Positions 1 through 6,553 of a stretch of DNA of 32,261 nucleotides are shown piece after piece. The stretch is from assembly GCA_903893625.1 (NCBI GenBank), contig CAITND010000242.1, positions 1 through 32,261 of the forward strand, read 5' to 3'. The first letter of the stretch is position 1; each line of letters begins with the position of its first letter. Source of the stretch: an uncultured Oscillatoriales cyanobacterium (GTDB lineage: Bacteria; Cyanobacteriota; Cyanobacteriia; Cyanobacteriales; Microcoleaceae). The position numbers and the translations under genes are program-made. The notes under the pieces are model-generated. The model had not been told where the DNA came from and searched no databases. It saw nothing but the letters and a program-made list of their open reading frames with translations.

Positions 1-2
1 AG

Positions 3-127
3 TCAGGCTCGTCAATTGGTGACTTTTCACGATTGAAAGGTTTGAGTATTGCTCGAAAGAGATCCGGTGCTTAAAGGTCAGTCGCTGAATTAAGAATCTC
101 CGCGCGTTTACGCGCCTAGAGTGTCAA
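3..127 (+). mobile_element. IS200/IS605-like right-end remnant, left-truncated
   Basis: An open frame enters from the left edge and stops at 72-74 with a basic tail (ending IARKRSGA). Twenty bases later comes a 34-base motif starting GAATCTCC and ending TGTCAA, with a GCGCG/CGCGC stem around a TTTA loop (102-115). A related motif (GAATCCCC, GTTCAC loop, TGTCAA end) sits in reverse orientation at 3352-3386. Hairpins of this form, just after tnpB, mark right ends of cyanobacterial IS200/IS605 elements and the 3' end of the TnpB guide RNA. Whether the entering frame is really tnpB cannot be judged from about 23 residues. Confidence 0.42.
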
Positions 128-520
128 GAACATAATGCGCTTCCGTAGACCGATAACTTTTCTGGGTAAACTTTGCCCTGTTTATTATAAGCTGGTTAGG
201 CAGTGCGATCGCCTAAGTTGAGTTGGGACTGAGACAGACCTCAAATCCCAGGAAAGTTATTCAAAACCCCTCTTTGAGCCAACTCAACCCAGATTTAGGC
301 TGTATACTAAAAATGTCCTCATACTGAAGGCATAAGTACAGACTAATAAATTAGTCTAAATTTATCCTAAAGGTTAAAATAGAGGATAATGGTTTAGTCA
401 AAATGGATTACCTTGGAATCGGGTAAAATTCAAGATGCTCTAGCATCCTGCTCAACCTTAAATACTCGGTTAACAAGGGACACTTACAAGAGCCAGCGAA
501 CTTCTCAGGAAAAGTAAAAA
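128..520. other. Gene-free leader region upstream of the first gene
   Basis: I see no convincing coding frame here. A HIP1 octamer lies near 204. A 9-base perfect inverted repeat (TTGAGTTGG at 218-226, CCAACTCAA at 279-287) could fold a leader transcript. The AT-rich stretch at about 335-400 is where a promoter for the next gene would be expected, but no box is clear enough to call. Confidence 0.4.
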
Positions 521-832
521 ATGCTACATCGCAAGATTTATCAACTTTGTTGTGACAGTCGGGAAGTCTCTATCTTCTTACGGGATCAGCAACGTTGGAT
601 TGAGAAAGCTCGAATTACAGACATTGAAGGAGATCTAGTCACGCTGCGCTATGAGACAGATGAAGAAGATGAGTTATGTTCTTGGGAAGAAATGATCCGC
701 ATAGAAAGTATTGGTGCTATTACTCAGAAGTTAGCCTCCGTTCCCAAGTGTGATTTTGATCTTCCAATTTCTGAAGATTGCCCCGAAGCTGAACAAATTC
801 GTAAACCCAGTTCCGAATCCAGTCCCGAATAA
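521..832 (+). CDS. Small conserved cyanobacterial protein (DUF6679-like)
   Basis: This encodes a 103-residue acidic soluble protein with no signal peptide or membrane segment. The first 75 residues look like a compact beta-rich fold with a conserved-looking SWEEM segment, and the last 25 are a polar, probably disordered tail rich in Ser, Pro and Glu. From memory it resembles the cyanobacterial family DUF6679, whose function is unknown; that assignment is not certain. The ATG is preceded by AGGA about 10 bases upstream. It converges with the metallo-hydrolase gene, whose stop lies under 40 bases downstream, so the two are separately transcribed. Confidence 0.8.
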   Translation: MLHRKIYQLCCDSREVSIFLRDQQRWIEKARITDIEGDLVTLRYETDEEDELCSWEEMIRIESIGAITQKLASVPKCDFDLPISEDCPEAEQIRKPSSESSPE

Positions 833-837
833 GTGGG

Positions 838-862
838 ACAATCACCCTTAACGGGGGGTTGT
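838..862. terminator. Possible hairpin between convergent genes
   Basis: An imperfect stem (ACAATCACCC against GGGGGGTTGT, one mismatch and one G-T pair, loop TTAAC) fills the gap between two convergent stop codons. It has no strong T run on either side, so termination is plausible but weakly supported. Confidence 0.35.
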
Positions 863-869
863 TAACGCT

Positions 870-2495
870 TTATTCCAGATGCTCAATGGATTCAAACATC
901 GGGCAATAGCCATCTGGGGTAACTTTGAAGCCGTAGAGGGCAGAGGAGTGATTCCAACAGCGTTGTCCCCGATAATATTGACAGTTGCCACAACAGTCGA
1001 TATCTGGGGAAATAGGGCGATCGCTCCCAACGCTCAGAAACTCCCGTTGAGAAATGCCGCGCAGCACTAATTCTTCTCCCTGCCATCGGGCTTCTACTAA
1101 CCCGGTATCAGCAAAAGCTGGCCACCGAGGATCAGTGGTTAAAGCTGGGGGTAGAGTAATGTGGATTTGAGTTTCAAACTCGGTGATCTCCCCTTCATAC
1201 TGAATTTCAGTTAAGGGGGGCTGTAGGAATGTTTCCCCAATGGGCAACTCCACTAAGGTTCCGGCATTGGGAGTATGGAGTTGATAGCGGTTTCGGAGTT
1301 CTTCTAAATTGGTCAGATCCGCCAAATAGGTCGGAGAACCGTGAACCCAGATAATATGTTGGGGTCGAAGGTTGTGAATGAGTTGGGTTGTACCGGGGCC
1401 ATCACAATGTTCTGAGATGAAATAGGTTTCAATCTTCGGTACAAAGGGGCCACGCTCCGTTTCTACAGATTCAGAAATCGGGAGAATATCTAGGGTTCTA
1501 CCGGGTTTTTGGGGCAAAAATAACATCCAAGGCCTGGTGGAATTGATCCAATAGGAATTCCAATCTGCATATTCATCCGTGAGAACAATACAGGGAGACT
1601 GACCCAGTTGAGGGCGTTGTTCCGGCGTTAGCCGTCGGACTCTAGGACGAATGCGTTCATCCCAAAAAAGAGGCTGATGTTGGGCAAAATTTTGGACACT
1701 GGTGGGAAAATGGGCCAGGAGTTGCAAGTAAATATCGCATCCCGTGGCAACGGTGCCATCAACCCAAATATCGAGATCTCGACCTGTAAAATAATGGTGA
1801 CTGCGAAGCAACATCAGCAGTTCTTGTCCCAACCCCAAGGTGGGTGTCGGTAACAGCAGGCAATATTGAGCTTCTATAGCTCGATACAAGCGTTCTGCCA
1901 GTTGGTTTTCCAGTTGACGGCGATGGGGATGACGAGCCGTGCCATAACTGCCTTCTAAGATTAAAACATCGGGTTTGAGTCCTCGCAATTCCCCTAAAGG
2001 TAAGCCTTCGACCAGGCGAGAATTGGAGAGAAAAAAATCTCCGGTATAAATCAGTTTATAATTGCGTTCCGGTGTTACATAATTAATCAAAATCACGGAG
2101 GCTCCGGGTAAATGACCCGCCGGAAATAACGTGACAATTAAGCCCGGTTTCAGTTGGATGGGAGAATCCCAAGGTAACGCATGACAGAGAGGAAGATTGG
2201 AATCAGGTTTCCAGTCCGGCCAGTTTAGGGGTAACAGTTGGGTTGTTACTTCACTGGCATAGATGGGAATTTGAGGAAAAGCCTGATGAAAGGCGAGTAA
2301 ACCTTGAGCATGATCCGCATGAGCATGAGAGCAGAGAATTAAGTCGGCGGGAGGTTGATCTACGGACGCTAATAGGGGTGAAATGTCCTGAACACCACAA
2401 TCGAGTAAAATGCGGTGAGATCCCATCCGCACCAGCAGACACAAACCATCCTCTGCATGGCCAACGCTATAGGGCAAACATTCCAGGTCAATCAC
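870..2495 (-). CDS. Beta-CASP metallo-beta-lactamase-fold hydrolase
   Basis: The 541-residue protein belongs to the metallo-beta-lactamase superfamily, in the branch of RNase J, CPSF73 and YSH1 nucleases. The zinc motif SHAHADH is at residues 56-62. A GHLPGA histidine and the TGDF aspartate follow, then LILEGSYG at the start of a beta-CASP insert and IIWVHGSP near residue 375. Family members cut RNA or DNA, so a nucleic-acid processing role is likely but the substrate is unknown. The C-terminal 50 residues carry a Cys cluster (CCGNCQYY, RCWN, GYCPMF) that could bind a metal; it is extra to the core fold. The start is GTG with no clear Shine-Dalgarno; the nearby ATG is out of frame and stops at once. 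Confidence 0.85.
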   Translation of the reverse strand: MIDLECLPYSVGHAEDGLCLLVRMGSHRILLDCGVQDISPLLASVDQPPADLILCSHAHADHAQGLLAFHQAFPQIPIYASEVTTQLLPLNWPDWKPDSNLPLCHALPWDSPIQLKPGLIVTLFPAGHLPGASVILINYVTPERNYKLIYTGDFFLSNSRLVEGLPLGELRGLKPDVLILEGSYGTARHPHRRQLENQLAERLYRAIEAQYCLLLPTPTLGLGQELLMLLRSHHYFTGRDLDIWVDGTVATGCDIYLQLLAHFPTSVQNFAQHQPLFWDERIRPRVRRLTPEQRPQLGQSPCIVLTDEYADWNSYWINSTRPWMLFLPQKPGRTLDILPISESVETERGPFVPKIETYFISEHCDGPGTTQLIHNLRPQHIIWVHGSPTYLADLTNLEELRNRYQLHTPNAGTLVELPIGETFLQPPLTEIQYEGEITEFETQIHITLPPALTTDPRWPAFADTGLVEARWQGEELVLRGISQREFLSVGSDRPISPDIDCCGNCQYYRGQRCWNHSSALYGFKVTPDGYCPMFESIEHLE

Positions 2496-2606
2496 AGGAG
2501 TTCATCAACAGGATAATTTAGTATAGATTTTAGAAGTACAAGGGATTTTTGCTAAAAAATTGTTAAAAACTGTTGCAAAAATGAGTTAAGAGGAGTTATA
2601 TTCGCC

Positions 2607-3161
2607 ATGTCAATTGCACAATTCCAAGAATTTTTTGATCATTGTGTGGGTCAATGGACAACGGAACGCACCTACCATTACCTTACCCATCGGGAGGTTG
2701 AGCGATCGCACACCGAATTTGTGATTCATCCCCTAGACAATGAAGCCAAAGCTAAAGTCTTAGAAGATAATCACCGTTTGTCAACAAACTTAGAATTAGA
2801 GATTCTCCCTGGATATCGACTGGCGTTTCAAACGGTTTCGGAAAAAGGGGATGAGGTTTCACAAGAATTGAATATTCTCTTTGTACCACAAAAATTGGAT
2901 TTCCCGATCATTGAAGGGGACTATCTCCGGGATAAAGCTTATGAGGAAGCTAAACCGATGGTGGCACACTTTCGCTATGATACCGAAACCCGTGAATTGT
3001 TAATGACAACGACCTACACCCGCGTTGTGTCGGTGGATTCTATTACTTTGATTAATCCAGAGTTAAGAATTCGTCGGATTATTAATTATCAGCGACCCAT
3101 AGACAATAAACCTTTGGAAACCGTATTATTAGTTGGGTTTGGGGTTGAACAAAAACAATAA
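2607..3161 (+). CDS. cpcS: Phycobiliprotein lyase, CpcS/CpeS family
   Basis: The 184-residue protein has the length and pattern of CpcS/CpeS chromophore lyases. These lipocalin-like beta-barrels attach bilins to phycobiliprotein cysteines, acting in the cytoplasm during phycobilisome assembly. The opening FFDHCVGQWTTERTYHYL matches the family's FF...G.W..RT pattern, followed by alternating strands rich in Arg, Tyr and Glu and the closing LVGFGVEQ. I cannot separate the CpcS, CpeS and CpcU subgroups by eye, so the symbol is for the family. An AGGAG lies 10 bases before the ATG. It is transcribed away from the metallo-hydrolase, alone, with repeats and hairpins downstream. Confidence 0.88.
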   Translation: MSIAQFQEFFDHCVGQWTTERTYHYLTHREVERSHTEFVIHPLDNEAKAKVLEDNHRLSTNLELEILPGYRLAFQTVSEKGDEVSQELNILFVPQKLDFPIIEGDYLRDKAYEEAKPMVAHFRYDTETRELLMTTTYTRVVSVDSITLINPELRIRRIINYQRPIDNKPLETVLLVGFGVEQKQ

Positions 3162-3183
3162 TTTTAGGGAATTGGGGATAGGG

Positions 3184-3215
3184 AATTACGAATTACGAAT
3201 TACGAATTACGAATT
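3184..3215. repeat. AATTACG heptamer tandem repeat, 4 copies
   Basis: Four perfect copies of AATTACG run from 3184 to 3211, followed by AATT and flanked by GGGGATAGGG on both sides. The same heptamer forms the long array at the end of the window. Short tandem heptamers of this kind are common in filamentous cyanobacteria. Confidence 0.95.
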
Positions 3216-3256
3216 GGGGATAGGGAATAGCCAAAAAAGATGTTTAGGAAACCTTG

Positions 3257-3292
3257 CTAGATGGGATGGAGGGAGTGTTCCAACCCATCTAG
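3257..3292. terminator. Strong hairpin downstream of the bilin lyase
   Basis: CTAGATGGGATGGA (3257-3270) pairs with TCCAACCCATCTAG (3279-3292) at 13 of 14 positions around an 8-base loop. No T run follows, so it could be a transcript 3' end, an mRNA-stabilising stem or a small repeat element. A second, weaker stem (AGAGCAG at 3314-3320 with CTGCTCT at 3340-3346) follows. Confidence 0.5.
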
Positions 3293-3350
3293 GATCAAAG
3301 GTAGGGTAACAGGAGAGCAGAGGAGAATCTAACCTCTTGCTGCTCTTAAT

Positions 3351-3500
3351 ATTGACATCCGCCCCGCCGTGAACGGACGGGGATTCTATCTATTTAAGCA
3401 GATCAAAAATTGACAACTGCTTAAATTCTGAATGGGTTGACGCTTCATTGAGATGTGCTTTCTTTGCAGAAAGTCTGACCTTCTCTCAACGAGTTAAATC
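3351..3500 (-). mobile_element. Solo IS200/IS605 right end, guide-RNA-like, without tnpB
   Basis: On the minus strand the motif at 3386-3352 reads GAATCCCCGTCC, GTTCAC loop, GGCGGGG, then GGATGTCAA. This is the form found at right ends of TnpB-encoding IS200/IS605 elements. The roughly 110 bases upstream (3387-3500) hold short inverted repeats (for example AGCAGATC and GACAACTGCT around 3396-3422) as expected for the structured TnpB guide RNA. No transposase gene follows; a deacetylase gene runs directly into it. The left extent is set by the TGTCAA end; the right extent is a guess. Confidence 0.5.
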
Positions 3501-4448
3501 ATCACTTCCCCCGACTCCACAACTTTGATTAGAAATTAGGATAGGTTGATGATACTCATACCAATGTTTGGCGATATCAATCCGACGACAGATCCAAACC
3601 CGGTCATGATTTTGAATATAATCTAAAAAGCGAGCTAATGCCGCCGCCCGTCCGGGTCTACCGACTAAACGACAATGTAATCCAATACTGATCATTTTAG
3701 GTGCAGTTTCTCCTTCAGCATATAACAAATCAAAGGCATCTTTTAAATAGGTAAAAAATTGATCACCACAGTTAAACCCTTGATTGGTTGCAAATCGCAT
3801 ATCATTATTATCAAGAGTATAGGGAATGACTAAATGGGGTTTTCCATAATCATAAACCCAATAGGGTAAATCATCGGCATAACTATCAGCATCATACAAA
3901 AATCCTCCTGCTTCTACGACTAATTTGCGGGTGTGGGGACTGGTGCGTCCAGTATACCAACCGAGGGGGCGAGTTCCCGTAACTTCGGTATGAATAGCGA
4001 TCGCTTTTTGTAAATGTTCCCGCTCCGTTTCTTCATTAAAATATTTATAATCAATCCAGCGATAACCATGACTAGCAATTTCCCAGTCCGCTTCTAACAT
4101 CGCTGCAACAGCCTCTCGGTTGCGTTCTAAAGCCATTGCTACCCCATAAACGGTCAGGGGAATATGACGTTGAGTAAACAGCCGATACAGTCGCCAAAAA
4201 CCCGCTCTGCTGCCATATTCATAAATCGATTCCATGTTTAAATGACGCAATCCCGGCAGGGGTTCAGCCCCAATAATTTCTGATAAAAAGGCTTCTGAGG
4301 TTTGATCGCCGTGTAGAATACAATTCTCGCCACCTTCTTCATAATTAATCACAAATTGTACGGCAATTCGGGCTTGATTCGGCCATTTTGGATCGGGGGT
4401 ATAACGACCATAACCCACCATATCTCTTGGATAAGGTTCAGAGATCAT
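3486..4448 (-). CDS. Polysaccharide deacetylase family protein, PuuE allantoinase-like
   Basis: The 320-residue protein matches the PuuE-type branch of the NodB/polysaccharide-deacetylase fold, some members of which are cofactor-independent allantoinases in purine breakdown. Supporting segments are PRDMVGYGRY, NYEEGGENC, MESIYEYGSRAGFWR, ASHGYRWIDY, GWYTGRTSPHTR, GGFLYDADSYADDLPYW and HCRLVGRPGR. The classical TFDD and HSxxH metal motifs are replaced, as is usual in this branch. GGAG lies 9 bases before the ATG. The family usually ends near the IAKHWYEYHQP segment; the last 18 residues here overlap the transposon-end remnant and may be acquired read-through. No other purine-catabolism gene is nearby, so allantoin as substrate is only an inference. 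Confidence 0.85.
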   Translation of the reverse strand: MISEPYPRDMVGYGRYTPDPKWPNQARIAVQFVINYEEGGENCILHGDQTSEAFLSEIIGAEPLPGLRHLNMESIYEYGSRAGFWRLYRLFTQRHIPLTVYGVAMALERNREAVAAMLEADWEIASHGYRWIDYKYFNEETEREHLQKAIAIHTEVTGTRPLGWYTGRTSPHTRKLVVEAGGFLYDADSYADDLPYWVYDYGKPHLVIPYTLDNNDMRFATNQGFNCGDQFFTYLKDAFDLLYAEGETAPKMISIGLHCRLVGRPGRAAALARFLDYIQNHDRVWICRRIDIAKHWYEYHQPILISNQSCGVGGSDDLTR

Positions 4449-4494
4449 ATTGATTCACTCCAAGCTATTATATTAATAGGAGAATGCGGTTTAA

Positions 4495-5244
4495 TTAAAC
4501 TTCCGGTTCAATACCCGCCGCCCGTAATTGTGCAGCTAATCTTTCCGCCCGTTGACGTTCTATTTCTGCCCGTTGAAGTTGCTTTTCCGCCCGTTGACGT
4601 TCAATTTCTGCTAATTGAAATCCCCATAATAATAGGTTTCCGCTTTCATCCCACCACCGCAACCAATATCCGGTTCTGTTTTCTCTAGTTCCTTGCCAAA
4701 CCCCTAAATATAAGTTCATTTCTGGGATAAAATAACGGTTATCAGCATGGGCTGTTTGTAACTGATATTCTCCGTTTTCATTTAAAATGTAGACTTCTAA
4801 AATGCCTTGCTGGGGTTCAAAAATAACATAATGCTTGACTCTTAAAATCGTTTGATAGAAAAACCATTTCCCCGGCGGATAGGTTGATTTAATTGAATAT
4901 TCTCCGCCTTCGGTATCAGACAGAAATTCTATGACTAAAAGTGGAATATCCCCCTGTAATTGCGGGGTATAGCTGCGTTGAATATCGGTTCTGGGAACTC
5001 GAATTTCTGGAATAAATGCCCAATCTGGTGCTTTAATTACTATTTTGTCATTAACCGTTGCACAAATTCCATAATTTGTTGGGGTTAAACTATTGGGGGG
5101 GAGTTTTCCAGCATTTTGTAAACTATCTGTTAAAGCGGAAGCTAAAGCAGGTTGATTAATATTATCCACAGGATCATCGGGTAAAATAAAATCATCGGGA
5201 AGGGGTTCCCAGGTTATTTTGAAACTGGCGATTGAGGTTGCCAT
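4495..5244 (-). CDS. Uma2 family protein (DUF820) with C-terminal coiled coil
   Basis: The 249-residue protein is a Uma2 (DUF820) member, a PD-(D/E)XK nuclease-like fold greatly expanded in cyanobacteria with mostly unknown roles. The core shows APDWAFIPEI (residues about 85-94), then LLVIEFLSDTEGGEYS with the expected Glu, and Lys-containing KWFFYQ and VKHYVIF. The C-terminal 35 residues are a charged coiled coil built from repeated RQRAE units, a common Uma2 tail. Its stop lies 46 bases upstream of the deacetylase ATG on the same strand, so co-transcription is possible though no functional link is evident. Members of this family are thought to move between genomes; nuclease activity is unproven for this one. 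Confidence 0.85.
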   Translation of the reverse strand: MATSIASFKITWEPLPDDFILPDDPVDNINQPALASALTDSLQNAGKLPPNSLTPTNYGICATVNDKIVIKAPDWAFIPEIRVPRTDIQRSYTPQLQGDIPLLVIEFLSDTEGGEYSIKSTYPPGKWFFYQTILRVKHYVIFEPQQGILEVYILNENGEYQLQTAHADNRYFIPEMNLYLGVWQGTRENRTGYWLRWWDESGNLLLWGFQLAEIERQRAEKQLQRAEIERQRAERLAAQLRAAGIEPEV

Positions 5245-5328
5245 TGTTCTTAAAAAATAAGCTATATATTAAGATTTTAATTGATATTTTGATAATTGTC
5301 AAGTTTTTAATCAAATTTTATAATTAAC

Positions 5329-5365
5329 CGGGTTTCTAAATTTATCAAGAATAGTTAGAAACCCG
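5329..5365 (-). terminator. Rho-independent terminator of the zinc-ribbon gene
   Basis: CGGGTTTCTAA (5329-5339) and TTAGAAACCCG (5355-5365) form an 11-base perfect stem, 10 bases beyond the minus-strand stop at 5376. The minus-strand continuation is AT-rich (TTAATTATAAAATTT), consistent with termination. Confidence 0.7.
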
Positions 5366-5375
5366 ATTTGATGGG

Positions 5376-5624
5376 TTAGGGGTTAATATCGTAGGTTTCA
5401 ATTATAGGGGATTCGGGGAGAGTTTGAACGGAAGATTGAGAGAATTGAGAATTTAAAATTAAGACAAAGATGAGGGCGATCGCACTAAAAACAATAATCG
5501 TTAAAATCGGGTCATTAGTCCGAATATGACGCTCTGTTCCACATTTTAAACACACCCAATTATCGGCGTCGTGGCGGTTTTGAATCCACTTACACCCAAA
5601 GCCATTACAGCCATTATCTTGCAT
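5376..5624 (-). CDS. Small zinc-ribbon membrane protein
   Basis: This encodes 82 residues with two cysteine pairs (C6/C11 and C25/C28) that make a zinc-ribbon-like knuckle, then one hydrophobic segment at about residues 39-59 (PILTIIVFSAIALIFVLIL) and a short polar tail. There is no signal peptide, so the ribbon probably faces the cytoplasm. AAAGGAGA sits 6 bases before the ATG, giving good support for translation. I do not recognise a family or function. It is flanked by a terminator on one side and repeats on the other, so it is probably monocistronic. Confidence 0.75.
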   Translation of the reverse strand: MQDNGCNGFGCKWIQNRHDADNWVCLKCGTERHIRTNDPILTIIVFSAIALIFVLILNSQFSQSSVQTLPESPIIETYDINP

Positions 5625-5663
5625 AATATCTCCTTTTATTTTAACCTAAATTGATTCAAAAAA

Positions 5664-5747
5664 CCTGTAGGGGCGGGTTCGCGTTAACCTTTCTAAATCA
5701 CCAAAAATATTGCTAAACCCGCCCAATTTTTTAACTTGATTTACAGG
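5664..5747. repeat. Palindromic intergenic repeat (GGGCGGGTT/AACCCGCCC)
   Basis: GGGCGGGTT at 5671-5679 pairs perfectly with AACCCGCCC at 5716-5724, framed by CCTGTA (5664-5669) and TACAGG (5742-5747). The nested arms would fold into an extended hairpin. CCTGTAGGGGCGGGTT repeats of this type are dispersed between genes in many cyanobacteria. Confidence 0.75.
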
Positions 5748-5760
5748 GAAGAACCCCCCT

Positions 5761-5822
5761 TAATCCCCCCTTGGTAAAGGGGGAAATGTAGGTAATAACC
5801 CCTTTGGTAAGGGGGGAAATAT
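5761..5822. repeat. Paired GC-stem repeats, possible terminator of the GNAT gene
   Basis: Two diverged direct copies of a 27-28 base unit (TAAT-CCCC-CCTTGGTAA-GGGGG-AAAT form, about 5761-5787 and 5793-5820) each fold into a C-run/G-run hairpin. They end 3 bases beyond the minus-strand stop of the acetyltransferase and may terminate it. Such units are common dispersed repeats in cyanobacteria. Confidence 0.65.
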
Positions 5823-5824
5823 TG

Positions 5825-6382
5825 TTAGATTTGATAGTCTGAACGATTGATCATATACTGGGCATATTGGCGACCATCGTAGATGAATTTATCAGTGATG
5901 GAAGTCATGCCAATTTTTTCAAGGATATGACGACTGGGAATATTATTGATATGGGCAAAGGCATCAATACGTTGTTGATTTAAGCCGTAAAAACCCAGTT
6001 TTAAAGCCATTTTTGCGGCCTCAGTTGCGTAGCCTTTGCCCCAATATTGAACGTCCAAAAAATAGCCAATTTGCAGATAGGGACTGCGATCGCTTAAATA
6101 GAGTTTGAGGACTCCCATAACATCTTTTGTCTGTTTATTTAACAGAAAATACGGCCCCCATCCCTGTTCCCAATCTTTTTGAAACGCTAAGGCTTCAAGT
6201 TTCGCTTGTGCATTTGAACGCGCCCCAGTCGTGACATATTGCATGATTTCCTGAGCTTTTAACATCCGTTTAATCTCTGGAAAATAATCGACATGGGGTT
6301 TAATTAATTGCATCCGTTCGGTTTCAATGAATGTGGGTAATTGCAGAGAAACGGTTGCGGGTTTGTTCATTTGGTACGTCAT
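5825..6382 (-). CDS. GNAT family N-acetyltransferase (RimJ/RimL-like)
   Basis: This is a GNAT acetyltransferase of the Acetyltransf_3 type, which moves acetyl from acetyl-CoA to an amine on a small molecule or protein N-terminus. The acetyl-CoA loop is the YWGKGYATEAAK segment, preceded by a beta strand LQIGYFLD and followed by AFAHINNIPSRHILEKIGM, the usual N-x-x-S-R-x-x-L-E-K-x-G-M pattern. I place the start at the ATG at 6380-6382 (185 residues) because AAGGA lies 8 bases before it. A TTG seven codons further out has no such site. The substrate cannot be predicted. It is divergent from the NLR-like gene. Confidence 0.85.
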   Translation of the reverse strand: MTYQMNKPATVSLQLPTFIETERMQLIKPHVDYFPEIKRMLKAQEIMQYVTTGARSNAQAKLEALAFQKDWEQGWGPYFLLNKQTKDVMGVLKLYLSDRSPYLQIGYFLDVQYWGKGYATEAAKMALKLGFYGLNQQRIDAFAHINNIPSRHILEKIGMTSITDKFIYDGRQYAQYMINRSDYQI

Positions 6383-6441
6383 TTTTTTGTTCCTTAACTT
6401 CAACGCACCAAGACTAGAATGGGGCTATTTAAAGAACAAAT

Positions 6442-6509
6442 CCCCACACTAATGCTGAACCTGGTGTAGAATAGCAATTAGCGGTTTGGGGGAACTATTT
6501 AGTGTGGGG
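6442..6509. promoter_or_regulatory. 11-bp inverted repeat in the divergent promoter region
   Basis: CCCCACACTAA (6442-6452) and TTAGTGTGGGG (6499-6509) are perfect inverted copies, 46 bases apart, between divergent genes. The right arm overlaps a small palindrome, TGGGGCATCCCCA (6505-6517), about 40 bases before the NLR start. It may be a two-site operator or a leader stem. Confidence 0.5.
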
Positions 6510-6553
6510 CATCCCCAAAGGTTTTTTCCGCGACACCTAACTTAAGCAGACCT

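Noticed and set aside
848-1086. Several short frames overlapping the 3' end of the metallo-hydrolase gene
   Set aside because: They are shadows of the beta-CASP gene, whose Cys-rich C-terminus is clearly the real coding frame.
4356-4688. Plus-strand frame of 110 codons with a repetitive Pro/Val/Phe pattern
   Set aside because: It is antisense to the repeated RQRAE coiled coil of the Uma2 gene and the start of the deacetylase. The repetition is a shadow of that coding sequence.
5664-5822. Candidate structured small RNA between two genes
   Set aside because: The stems belong to known types of dispersed cyanobacterial intergenic repeats, and nothing points to an independent transcript.
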